Shown piece after piece: positions 1 through 7,105 of a stretch of DNA of 12,183 nt (position 1 is its first letter; every line of letters starts with the position of its first letter). The notes below the pieces were generated by a model. It did not search any database. It had not been told where the DNA came from and saw only the letters and a program-made list of their open reading frames with translations. The position numbers and the translations under genes were made by a program. The stretch is from Lachnoclostridium sp. UBA1434 (lineage in GTDB: Bacteria; Bacillota; Clostridia; Lachnospirales; Lachnospiraceae): the NCBI GenBank assembly GCA_002329645.1, contig DCTS01000077.1:1-12183 (forward strand), read 5' to 3'.

Positions 1-1062
1 AAGGGTAAGGAAGCCAAGGCACATTTATTCGTAATGAAATTAAGAGGCTCTGGGGGTTTTTATGTAAGAGCATATCCATTTGAGAAACAGGAAGCCTTTT
101 TTGATGGACATATCAAATGCTTTGAGTTTATGAAAGGTGTACCATACAAAATTGCATATGACAATCTAAAGACGGCAGTAAAGAGAATACTTGAAGGAAG
201 CAACAGAGAAGAACAGGAACAGTTTATAGCACTACGAACCCATTACCTGTATGAAGCCACGTTTTGCCGTCCTGCGAAAGGGAGCGATAAAGGCGGAGTA
301 GAGAATGCAGGAAAAGAGGCTGTCAGAAAATTTTTTGTACCCTATCCTGAGGTTGATTCTTTTGAAGAGCTGAACGAATACCTACATAATGAATGTAATA
401 AGTTATTGGAAAACAATCCGAAATGGGAGGCAGAAAAAGCCGCATTAAGGCCATTACCGGCAACAAGGTTTGATGGTGCAAGATATAAAGAGGCAAAGGT
501 AAACCGATATTCCATGGTGCAGTTTGAGACGAACAGATACTCTTTACCTACAATGTATGTAGGGGAAAGAGTCACTGTTAAAGCTACTGCGGATGAAGTA
601 AAAATACTATATAAAGGGGCAATAATAGCAAGTCATCGAAGAGTATACGGCCAATACCAAGAAGAAATAAAACTAGATCACTATTTGGAACTACTGCTGC
701 AAAAACCTCGTGCATTAGACAACACAAAAGTATATAAGCCCAATACTCTGGCACCTATTTATGAGCAATATCGCCGGAGCTTAAATGCCAGAAACCATAA
801 AGGGAACAGGGAGTTTGTAAGGATACTTATGCTGCACAGGGATTATCCTCCGGCGTTAGTGACAGAAGCTGTTGAAATAGCTATGGCATATAACGTATAT
901 AGCTATGATGGTGTTTTGAATATATTAGGGCAGCTATTGGTCTCAGGCCGTCCCAAGATAGTTCCTGTAAGCAAGGACAAGCTTCAGAACATCCCTGAGG
1001 TTGTAGTAATACCTCCTGATCTTAGCAAATATAGCGTACTCATGTCAGGAGGTGGGAAGTAA
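1..1062 (+). CDS. istA: IS21 transposase IstA (5' end missing)
   Basis: This is the large IS21 transposase, a DDE-type recombinase that with IstB catalyses cut and insertion of the element. The frame is open from base 1 (KGKEAKAHLF...), so the ATG at 34 is internal and the N-terminal helix-turn-helix and first catalytic Asp lie outside the window. The second catalytic Asp is in the YDNLKTAVK motif (codon 160-162). The catalytic Glu is in KGGVENAGK (codon 301-303), which carries the glycine-rich context typical of IS21. The C-terminal part (NRYSLP..., VYGQYQEEI) matches the Mu-transposase-like C-terminal domain of IstA. The stop overlaps the istB start as TAATG. No internal disruption is seen in the visible 353 codons, so the element may be active. 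Confidence 0.93.
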   Translation, partial: KGKEAKAHLFVMKLRGSGGFYVRAYPFEKQEAFFDGHIKCFEFMKGVPYKIAYDNLKTAVKRILEGSNREEQEQFIALRTHYLYEATFCRPAKGSDKGGVENAGKEAVRKFFVPYPEVDSFEELNEYLHNECNKLLENNPKWEAEKAALRPLPATRFDGARYKEAKVNRYSMVQFETNRYSLPTMYVGERVTVKATADEVKILYKGAIIASHRRVYGQYQEEIKLDHYLELLLQKPRALDNTKVYKPNTLAPIYEQYRRSLNARNHKGNREFVRILMLHRDYPPALVTEAVEIAMAYNVYSYDGVLNILGQLLVSGRPKIVPVSKDKLQNIPEVVVIPPDLSKYSVLMSGGGK

Positions 1063-1820
1063 TGCCGGTCAATAAATTACTGATAGAAACTTATTTTAAG
1101 AAGCTAAAAATGCCCCAGGCTGCAAAAGTATATGTATCCCTAGCAAGAGAGGCTGCTGACAACAACCTGGATTATGAAGAGTACCTGCTATGCGTATTGG
1201 AACAAGAAGTACAACAGCGGGAAAGCAACCGGATCCAGAGAAGTATTCGGCAAGCAGGTTTCCCGGTAATCAAAACATTTGAAAGCTTTGATTTTCTTGC
1301 TATACCTTCCCTGAACAAGCCACGGGTATTGAAGCTTATGCAGGGTGAATATATCCGAAGAAAAGAAAATGTCTTGCTAATAGGCAACTCCGGTGTAGGC
1401 AAAACTCATATAGCAATTGCACTTGGATATGAAGCCTGTCGACAGGGTATGAAGGTAAAATTCTATACAGCAGCCGGTTTGATTAATGAATTACTTGCCG
1501 CCCAACAGGAATACCGCCTCAATAAACTTGAAAAACAATGGTTGGCACCTCACTTAATAATTCTTGATGAATTAGGCTATGTGCCTTTCAGTAAAACCGG
1601 AGCCGAATTGCTTTTCCAGTTTTGCTCCTCACGATACGAGAGAGGCAGCCTTATTATAACTACAAACTTAGAATTTCCTAAATGGACGGAGGTGTTAGGT
1701 GAAGAACAGATGACAGCCGCCTTACTTGATCGTTTGACCCATAATGCTCATATACTGAATATTAATGGTGAAAGCTATAGGTTCAAGCAGGCTCTTGCTA
1801 AGCAGACAAATATTGACTGA
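1062..1820 (+). CDS. istB: IS21 helper ATPase IstB
   Basis: IstB is the AAA+ ATPase, related to the DnaC family, that selects target DNA and activates IstA. The 252-residue protein has Walker A GNSGVGKT at 108-115, Walker B LIILDE at 165-170, sensor-1 IITTN at 198-202, and LLDRLTH at 221-227 with the likely arginine finger. Its length is normal for the family. Translation is coupled to istA: the ATG shares a base with the istA stop (TAATG), and AGGAGG lies at 1047-1052, nine bases upstream. The gene is intact. The next 60 bases are the IS right end, so no passenger gene is carried on this side. Confidence 0.96.
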   Translation: MPVNKLLIETYFKKLKMPQAAKVYVSLAREAADNNLDYEEYLLCVLEQEVQQRESNRIQRSIRQAGFPVIKTFESFDFLAIPSLNKPRVLKLMQGEYIRRKENVLLIGNSGVGKTHIAIALGYEACRQGMKVKFYTAAGLINELLAAQQEYRLNKLEKQWLAPHLIILDELGYVPFSKTGAELLFQFCSSRYERGSLIITTNLEFPKWTEVLGEEQMTAALLDRLTHNAHILNINGESYRFKQALAKQTNID

Positions 1821-1836
1821 TTTTTTATGAAGTGGT

Positions 1837-1879
1837 GGCCTAATTTTAGACCGGTAACTGGCCTAAAATTTAATTGACA
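1837..1879. repeat. IS21 right-end terminal repeats with stem-loop
   Basis: Two direct copies start with GGCCTAA at 1837 and 1860 (23 bases apart), the arrangement expected for multiple IstA-binding sites at an IS21 end. Between them TTTTAGACC (1844-1852) and GGCCTAAAA (1860-1868) form a nine-base-pair stem with one mismatch and a seven-base loop. The stem could also attenuate transcription leaving istB or entering from the neighbour. The terminal TGACA is at 1875-1879. The terminal-repeat assignment relies on one end only. Confidence 0.7.
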
Positions 1880-3251
1880 TTAACACCCCATAGTCAGACA
1901 GACGAATATCCTGAATCTCAGTCTCCGGAATTATTACTTCTCCGGTACTTGTTACCACCATATAGTAGCTTGTTATATATTGATCATACTGACGTCTTTC
2001 ATATAACTTCTTTTCCCACATGAAAAGGAGCTGATCATTGCCAATCGGTAACATCCTTGCATTTGAGGCATAATAATTGCCTGTATAATTTGTAAGCCAA
2101 AGCACTCCGTAATCCACTGCTCCTGCTTCGCATCCTCCTGTAAAGCTAACGTATTTTCCCTCTGCTGCTCTGGTGTCTCCGTTTAAGAGCTGAACCCAGG
2201 CCTGATTGGAGGAATCTGATGTGAAATTTTTAGAAATTACCTGGAGAAACAGGTTGCGCGACTCATTAAAAACAGGATTCGAAGCAATATCATAGGATAA
2301 TGTTTTCTCTGAGACTCCTGCCAGAGCGTAACCGTTGGTGCATTCTGCCAGGCCTGCAATTGAAGCATAGGTTGTCTGATATATATAACCATTTCGAAAA
2401 TGGAAGGAGTTAAAACTAATATTTTCGTCTAATGTATATTTATTGACCTTTGACACTATGATACCCCGATCAAATGCATCGCCCCTGTCCGCCATCAGAT
2501 AGCCCCCGTCAGAGGTGGCAATAACCTTCTGCTCTAGGGAGTGACTGGTATATGGAACTTTATATATAAGCTTTGTCATCGTTTTAGTATCAACATATAG
2601 TGCATGGCTTGATTGATGTCCATTATACATAGTTCTGCCAAAACGGCATACCAGCACCCCGTCTCCATCAATTATCAGTTTACAATTAGCAGCCTCAAAT
2701 GGCTCCTTCGTGCCAAATCCTATATTACAATAATCCGATATTGTTTCATTGCCTTTATATGTTAGCTTTGTTAATTGCTTGCCGTTGCTGTCATATTTAA
2801 CAATAGTCATAACGATTGCAGAACCTGCTGCCGGATCATTCATATCGGCAGTATCATCCTTGCCATAGACTATGTAGAAATTCCCGGATTGATCCTGAAT
2901 AACATTGCCCGTTATAGGCAGATCCTTCTTAATCTCCAGTGTCTTCTGCAACTTCATCTGCTCACTTAAAATACTTATATATACCGTATCCTCGCAGGTA
3001 TAAGCAATGTAATACCTATTATCCGTCCCCCAGAACTCATTGATTGCAGATACATCCCCATATGAATAATCCATGTTAGGATTAATCGTAGATTGAATCT
3101 GTTCCTTTGTATCAAAGCTGAAGCTCTCTACCTTAGCAACTTCCTTTGCCTCAGCCTTAGTGGATAAGGTTAAACCTATCAGCAAGCCTATAGTTAAGGC
3201 AAACCCCTTTAATGATTTAATTAACAATTGTCTCTTCAGTGTCATATTCAT
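1863..3251 (-). CDS. secreted beta-propeller-like protein, C-terminus replaced by IS
   Basis: An exported protein of unknown function. The N-terminus is a clear signal peptide: basic start, hydrophobic core about residues 16-30, and AEA cleavage motif at 33-35. The rest is rich in short beta-strand units of the type DQSGNFYIVYG, TSDGGYLMAD and GNDQLLFMWEK separated by turns. This resembles beta-propeller blades, but no named family was recognised. There is no LPxTG anchor or membrane segment. The last four residues (S-I-K-F), part of the preceding Met codon and the TAG stop are read from the IS21 end, so the native C-terminus is lost and the 462-residue length is not original. GGGGAG lies four bases before ATG 3251 and ten before a second ATG at 3245; either may be the start. 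It follows the methyltransferase after 30 bases and was probably co-transcribed with it. Confidence 0.75.
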   Translation of the reverse strand: MNMTLKRQLLIKSLKGFALTIGLLIGLTLSTKAEAKEVAKVESFSFDTKEQIQSTINPNMDYSYGDVSAINEFWGTDNRYYIAYTCEDTVYISILSEQMKLQKTLEIKKDLPITGNVIQDQSGNFYIVYGKDDTADMNDPAAGSAIVMTIVKYDSNGKQLTKLTYKGNETISDYCNIGFGTKEPFEAANCKLIIDGDGVLVCRFGRTMYNGHQSSHALYVDTKTMTKLIYKVPYTSHSLEQKVIATSDGGYLMADRGDAFDRGIIVSKVNKYTLDENISFNSFHFRNGYIYQTTYASIAGLAECTNGYALAGVSEKTLSYDIASNPVFNESRNLFLQVISKNFTSDSSNQAWVQLLNGDTRAAEGKYVSFTGGCEAGAVDYGVLWLTNYTGNYYASNARMLPIGNDQLLFMWEKKLYERRQYDQYITSYYMVVTSTGEVIIPETEIQDIRLSDYGVLMSIKF

Positions 3252-3281
3252 TTATCTCCCCTGATATATATATAATTTATA

Positions 3282-4052
3282 TTACTGCTTTCTTGCCTTA
3301 ATACAAAATGAAAGCGGCAGCATCTTGGCTTTCTTTGCTTTGTCACTTATATCCCCCGTGGATTCCATAGTTTCTTTATCAGTTTGCTCTACCATTTGCT
3401 CAATTGCAAATCCTGCCTGTGCCAGAGCATTAATATATGTAGATATTTTTCGATTGCATAATACGATTTCACTGCCATCGACAGGCATCCTAAAATAAGA
3501 TTCATCAAAATAACTTCTTGTAAAGACAAGGCCGTCTCTTTCAATAATGTTTTTCCGCTCACTGCAGGACCAGGCTACGCAATAATATAGCGTATGATGC
3601 CAACTGAATATAAATACACCGTCTTTTTTCAGATATGATGCTATCTTCTTAAATGTGCCGGGCAGGTCTGTTGTCCAGCCAATGCCGTATATCGAATATA
3701 CATAATCGAAATAATTAACGGGTATATCCAAATCCGCTTCCATTGGCGAGCAGATAAACCTTGCGGTATACCCATGCTTTTTTAATAAAGCTTCGGCATT
3801 CTCTATCTGCTTGTGTGAGATATCCACACCCCACAATTCGGCTGCATTTCTATCGGCATGATATTTTAGTGAATGCCCGCTCCCGCAGCATATCTCCAGC
3901 AGCTTCTTCCCGGAAACATCACCGAATAAATGCAAGTCATCCTCTGTAACGAAATGCACCCCCTATTCGGGAAGCGCAGTTGTCCCGTACCATAAATCCG
4001 CATTGTCATCCCAATAAGCTTTGTTGATTCTTAGAATGTCAGCTTCGTTCAT
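3282..4052 (-). pseudogene. class I SAM-dependent methyltransferase, TAG at codon 30
   Basis: The protein carries motif I LEICCGSGHS, motif II WGVDIS and post-motif segments (YSIYGIGW, LKKDGVFIFSW) of class I S-adenosylmethionine methyltransferases; the substrate is unknown. The natural start is the ATG at 4052, with GGGGGA six bases upstream. The frame reads MNEADILRINKAYWDDN...TTALPE, meets TAG at 3963-3965, then continues without shift as GVHFVTEDD. The amber codon sits where the family normally has Tyr (PEYGV), so one base change explains it. Without it the protein would be 256 residues. A 225-residue restart at GTG 3959 would keep the SAM-binding core, but the only purine-rich stretch there touches the GTG and gives no usable spacing. 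I call it a nonsense-interrupted gene; a sequencing error or readthrough cannot be excluded. Confidence 0.82.
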
Positions 4053-4138
4053 AATAATCCCCCGGTAATTATGATTTATTATCGAATATTGGTTCCGATA
4101 TGTTTCTCTAATCTCCATTGTGGTGCTACAATATCACA

Positions 4139-4166
4139 ATTATACCATATTTGCCTGCGATTTCCA
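4139..4166 (-). promoter_or_regulatory. promoter of the methyltransferase/secreted-protein unit
   Basis: On the minus strand TGGAAA (4166-4161) and TATAAT (4144-4139) are separated by 16 bases; transcription would start near 4132. Just downstream, CACAAT (4135-4140) and ATTGTG (4117-4122) form a six-base inverted repeat across 12 bases. It could be an operator, but is short enough to be chance. Confidence 0.5.
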
Positions 4167-4213
4167 TATCATAGTATTCAATTAACATTAAGGAAAAAGT
4201 AAGAAGATATGTA

Positions 4214-4241
4214 TTGAAAATATTTTTATTAGGTATATAGT
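4214..4241 (+). promoter_or_regulatory. promoter of the LCP gene
   Basis: TTGAAA (4214-4219) and TATAGT (4236-4241) have a 16-base spacer. Transcription would start around 4248, downstream of the first in-frame ATG (4246). This supports the later ATG at 4318 as the true start of the LCP gene. Confidence 0.5.
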
Positions 4242-4317
4242 TAAATTGTGGAAGCCATTTATAATAAAGTGTTTTTTGTTGAAAAACAATATAAACCTAC
4301 AAAAGGAAGTGACGCAC

Positions 4318-5451
4318 ATGATTAACAATGAAAGCTCAGATAATAAAAACAATCCAATTGCTTCTGGTGAGACAGAGCCATTATTGGCTGATCAGACAGA
4401 TACCACTTCTCAAGAGCCTGGCAAAAAACGAAAGATAATAATATGCATTATATTGGGCATTGCGGCCCTTCTGGCCCTTATCACCTTATTTATTGTATTG
4501 TTTGGCAAAAAAGCCGTACTAAAGATGACCAGTAATTATCTCAGCGAGCGTGTAGATTATGAACCCGTCAAAGATTATGATCCCCCGGACATTATCCGGA
4601 CGAATCCGGATAAATCGAACACCCCTGTCCAAACCGAACCTAAGCAGCAGGCAAGTACAAGTCATATAAAAAACATATTAATAATCGGCATCGAAGAAAT
4701 AAAAGGTGCCAAAAACACCGATACCATGATCATAGCTACAATAGATACTAAGAATAATACGTTAAAATTAGTATCGTTATTGAGGGATCTGTATGTACAG
4801 GTTCCGGGATATGATGATAACAAGCTGAATTCTGCATATGCTAAAGGAGGGATAAGTCTCTTATACAATACAATAGAGACCAACTTCAATATAAAAATCG
4901 ATAACTACGTATTGATAAACTTCAAAGTATTTGAATACATAATCGATACCCTCGGAGGAATCGATATAGAATTGTCTGAGAAGGAAGCGGATTATCTCAA
5001 TACGACAAATTACATATCAGATCCTGCCAACAGAAATGTCAAGCCGGGAAAAAACCATATGAACGGCAATCAGGCATTGGGATATTGCAGAGTACGAAGG
5101 GTTGCCAAGGGCAAAGAAAGCAACGATTTTGGCAGAACACAAAGACAAAGGACGGTAATTAAGGCTGTTATTGAAAAGTTTAAAGGGAAAAGCGTACTTC
5201 AGCTCAAATCATTGCTTAATCAAATATTAGATAATGCTTCAATAAAAACGGATGCAGATAAAAATGACATTTATGTATATCTGGAGGCAGCAACAAAGCT
5301 TAAGTTTAATGAGATTGAAAGTACCAGAATCCCCTCCGACGGAAGTTATAAAGGTAAAAGCGTAAAAATCGGAAACAAGAAGCAGGATGTTCTGGTGCCT
5401 AACGACTGGAGCAAGACACAGGAGGAGCTGCATAAATTCATATATGAATAA
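4318..5451 (+). CDS. LytR-CpsA-Psr (LCP) family cell-wall polymer ligase
   Basis: LCP proteins transfer undecaprenyl-phosphate-linked glycopolymers (teichoic acid, capsule or similar) to peptidoglycan outside the membrane. The 377-residue protein has a polar, acidic N-terminal tail (1-35), KKRK then one membrane segment (40-62), a Pro-rich linker, and the LCP domain from about 119. Visible family motifs are SLLRDLYV (153-160), NKLNSAYA (168-175), TLGGIDI (211-217) and DFGRTQRQR (270-278). The first motif is divergent: GIEEIKGAKNTDTM (124-137) instead of the usual GxD...RSDTM, so one commonly conserved Arg is absent. The start at 4318 has AGGAAGT seven bases upstream; the in-frame ATG at 4246 lacks a ribosome site and lies at the predicted transcription start. 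No polymer synthesis genes adjoin it. Confidence 0.92.
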   Translation: MINNESSDNKNNPIASGETEPLLADQTDTTSQEPGKKRKIIICIILGIAALLALITLFIVLFGKKAVLKMTSNYLSERVDYEPVKDYDPPDIIRTNPDKSNTPVQTEPKQQASTSHIKNILIIGIEEIKGAKNTDTMIIATIDTKNNTLKLVSLLRDLYVQVPGYDDNKLNSAYAKGGISLLYNTIETNFNIKIDNYVLINFKVFEYIIDTLGGIDIELSEKEADYLNTTNYISDPANRNVKPGKNHMNGNQALGYCRVRRVAKGKESNDFGRTQRQRTVIKAVIEKFKGKSVLQLKSLLNQILDNASIKTDADKNDIYVYLEAATKLKFNEIESTRIPSDGSYKGKSVKIGNKKQDVLVPNDWSKTQEELHKFIYE

Positions 5452-5520
5452 GCAGTGCCTTACTTGCTTAATATTTATGGTTTTTTGTTAGCTCTTTTGT
5501 TAGTTCCCGGAGCTTATAAT

Positions 5521-5757
5521 GTGTATTGTCTTGCCTGCAGTAAGCAGGAAATTGCAGGTGTAATATACGAAATAACAGAAGAGGACCTTGCTCAGGTTAC
5601 TGCCGGCATGCAAACAGCTACCGGAGCCGCCAGTGATTTAATATGCCCCACATGCAGCATCTCGTTATTTTATGTGACAAAATTAGAAACTCCTTCCGGA
5701 CCTCAGAGCTTATACAGGTGCTTTGGATGTGGACTGATGTATGTATCTAAGAAATAG
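5521..5757 (+). CDS. small cysteine-rich zinc-ribbon protein
   Basis: A 78-residue protein of unknown function with three CxxC pairs: C3/C6, C42/C45 and C67/C70. The last two pairs form a standard zinc-ribbon set, while the first pair starts the protein. I chose GTG 5521 because GGAG (5509-5512) lies eight bases upstream and the product then begins M-Y-C-L-A-C, as many zinc-ribbon proteins do. The frame is also open back to a GTG at 5455, three bases after the LCP stop. That start has no ribosome site but would add a 22-residue hydrophobic segment that could be a membrane helix. It is co-directional with the LCP gene and probably read from the same transcript. It could be a fragment of a larger protein. 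Confidence 0.55.
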   Translation: MYCLACSKQEIAGVIYEITEEDLAQVTAGMQTATGAASDLICPTCSISLFYVTKLETPSGPQSLYRCFGCGLMYVSKK

Positions 5758-5761
5758 CTAT

Positions 5762-5786
5762 GCAGCGGTGCAGACAGCCTCGCTAC
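5762..5786 (+). terminator. possible hairpin terminator between convergent genes
   Basis: GCAGCGGTGC and GCCTCGCTAC can pair around the loop AGACA with two mismatches and one G-T pair. It lies between the stop of the plus-strand zinc-ribbon gene and the stop of the minus-strand LacI fragment. The following bases are AT-rich but contain no clean T-run, so function as a terminator is uncertain. Confidence 0.35.
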
Positions 5787-5795
5787 TTATATAAA

Positions 5796-6053
5796 TTATA
5801 ATTCCTCTTCCACCGCTCCGACAAAAGAGCTAAAAAAAGGATGTACAGTATTAGGAACCAATATGGCTATAATACCAGCCTTTTTTCTAAAAAGATTCCT
5901 GGCTAATTCATTTGGTTTATAATTTAGCTCTTTAATTGCCATCTCAACCCTTTTTCTGGTTTCAACAGATACATATCCTGTATTATTTAATACCCGCGAC
6001 ACTGTTGCCGGACCAACTTGCGCTCGTTTTGCCACATCCTTAATGCTAGCCAT
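5796..6053 (-). pseudogene. LacI-family regulator truncated after the DNA-binding domain
   Basis: The 85-residue product begins MASIKDVAKRAQV, the hallmark LacI/GalR helix-turn-helix (about 4-23). It continues through the hinge helix (PNELARNLFRKKAG, about 47-60) into the first strand and helix of the sugar-binding core (IIAILVPNTVHPFF), then stops at TAA 5796-5798. Complete family members are about 330-340 residues; no sign of the rest is seen in the 38 bases downstream, so about three quarters of the gene is gone. The start at 6053 has GGGAGA seven bases upstream; an in-frame ATG at 6068 overlaps the ribosome-site region and is less likely. The DNA-binding domain is complete, so residual operator binding is possible, but the dimerisation and effector domain is lost. 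Confidence 0.87.
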
Positions 6054-6077
6054 TATTTTCTCTCCCATCCTTTTTTC

Positions 6078-6133
6078 AATGAAACCCGTTTCATTTTACA
6101 TATATTATATAAGAAAATATATAAAAAAGACAA
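6078..6133 (-). promoter_or_regulatory. lacI-type promoter with perfect palindromic operator
   Basis: AATGAAAC and GTTTCATT (6078-6095) form a perfect eight-base inverted repeat with a two-base centre, close to the even, central-CG operators of LacI/GalR proteins. It lies at the predicted transcription start: TATAAT on the minus strand at 6109-6104, with a weak TTGTCT at 6133-6128 (18-base spacer). The only gene it can control is the truncated regulator, which implies former autoregulation. The palindrome is seen directly; its protein partner is inferred. Confidence 0.72.
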
Positions 6134-6142
6134 TACCATTTC

Positions 6143-6171
6143 AAAAAAAGATAGGAGGGTTTAAACCTCCT
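6143..6171 (-). terminator. Rho-independent terminator of the zinc-ribbon membrane protein gene
   Basis: On the minus strand AGGAGG and CCTCCT (6171-6166 and 6158-6153) pair around a seven-base loop, and seven T residues (6149-6143) follow three bases later. It sits about 50 bases past the stop of the upstream minus-strand gene, as expected for an intrinsic terminator, and also insulates the LacI promoter. Confidence 0.8.
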
Positions 6172-6219
6172 CCTTTAATATACTGATGTCAGAAACCACG
6201 CTTTATAAGATTTATTGAC

Positions 6220-7050
6220 CTATTCATATTTCAAATCAATATAGTCATCCTTATCAATCGGGGTAACGATTTTTATTGTATCGGTTCCGCCTAACTTTGT
6301 ATATAAGGAATCGATTTGCCATCCCTTCTTATATTTTACGAACGTAAATCCACTAAGATAATCCTCACCCTCATATTCATATAGTGCATAATACTCCCTG
6401 ATATCTGTATAACCATAGATTTTGCAATCTCGTTTTTTGTATTCTCTATATGTATCAGAATCCTGATAATCGGGTGAGGCATAATCCATCATCTCAAGCT
6501 TTAGCTCAATACCTTTCGGATCAAAAGCCTTATATATTTCTTTTGCATCCGTCCTGTTGTCTACCTGGATATATGGATTGTCTGATTCATTATTATAATT
6601 AAGATTGAATATGAGTGCTTTAATCTTATTGGATGCATTGTTTTGTAAGTACAATGTATTTAGATAATCATATTCTGTATATTCCGGACTGGTGATGTAC
6701 GCCAGATTTAACATTTTAGCATATTCCATATAAGTAACGAAATCAAAGTTCTTCACTTTTTCTTCAATAGCAAATGCCTGTATTGCCCCTCTAAAGTCAT
6801 TTTTATTAATACATTTAACAAAATATTCCGCCGCTGCTTCAGGTGTATTAAAGTACTTCTGACCTGCTTCTCCTCCCTTATTTAAGATGATTATAGCCAG
6901 CATTCCAAGAATCAGAACTAAAACAGTTAACGGAATAAAAATCTTTTTCTTATTTCCTTTCCTTATATTAGTAGTGCCTGTTTTGGCTCCGCAATTAGTG
7001 CAGTATAAAGAATTATCCGATATTTCATGTCCGCAATTACTGCAATACAT
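6220..7050 (-). CDS. zinc-ribbon, single-pass membrane protein with extracellular domain
   Basis: A 276-residue protein of unknown function. The N-terminus is a short zinc ribbon with C3-x2-C6 and C17-x2-C20 (CSNCG...CTNCG). A basic stretch and one membrane helix (about 37-58) follow, then a roughly 210-residue domain that should lie outside the cell. The start of that domain (TPEAAAEYFVKCINKNDFRGAIQAF) resembles the NTF2-like/DUF4878 folds often found in such clostridial proteins. The start is ATG 7050: AGGAGG at 7062-7057 is six bases upstream, and that same AGGAGG would be codons 2-3 of the longer frame from 7065, which is therefore not the start. ATG 7053 is the alternative. It has its own promoter and terminator. 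A sensory or envelope role is only a guess. Confidence 0.82.
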   Translation of the reverse strand: MYCSNCGHEISDNSLYCTNCGAKTGTTNIRKGNKKKIFIPLTVLVLILGMLAIIILNKGGEAGQKYFNTPEAAAEYFVKCINKNDFRGAIQAFAIEEKVKNFDFVTYMEYAKMLNLAYITSPEYTEYDYLNTLYLQNNASNKIKALIFNLNYNNESDNPYIQVDNRTDAKEIYKAFDPKGIELKLEMMDYASPDYQDSDTYREYKKRDCKIYGYTDIREYYALYEYEGEDYLSGFTFVKYKKGWQIDSLYTKLGGTDTIKIVTPIDKDDYIDLKYE

Positions 7051-7075
7051 CATAAACCTCCTCATTACTCTTTTT

Positions 7076-7105
7076 ATTATATCTTACTTTCTGCACTTAA
7101 TACAA
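7076..7105 (-). promoter_or_regulatory. promoter of the zinc-ribbon membrane protein gene
   Basis: TATAAT on the minus strand (7081-7076) lies 14 bases before AGGAGG. A weak TTGTAT (7105-7100) is 18 bases upstream of it. The -10 element overlaps the final codons of the decayed HNH gene. No terminator is visible between that gene and this one, so readthrough from the helicase unit is possible. Confidence 0.5.

Larger units (their letters stand above)
1..1879 (+). mobile_element. IS21-family insertion sequence, right part only
   Basis: The left end lies outside the window. What is seen is the distal part of istA, a complete istB overlapping it by one base, and a right terminus ending in TGACA at 1875-1879 (TGTCA when read inward), the usual form of IS21-family ends. 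Just inside the end are two direct copies of a GGCCTAA-type repeat. The element has inserted into the 3' part of the minus-strand secreted-protein gene, because that reading frame runs across the boundary and stops inside the IS. The exact boundary (1879, give or take a few bases) is inferred. The target duplication cannot be checked without the left end. Confidence 0.88.

Noticed and set aside
3963..3965. TAG read as pyrrolysine.
   Set aside because: Known pyrrolysine enzymes are methylamine methyltransferases of another fold; relatives of this protein have Tyr at the site and nothing here indicates a Pyl system.
4117..4140. ATTGTG/CACAAT inverted repeat as a firm operator.
   Set aside because: Only six bases per arm across a 12-base gap, with no matching regulator in the window; kept only as a remark under the promoter.
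4246..4317. Upstream in-frame ATG giving a 401-residue LCP protein.
   Set aside because: No ribosome site, and it sits at the predicted transcription start; ATG 4318 has a well-spaced AGGAAGT and gives a normal LCP N-terminus.
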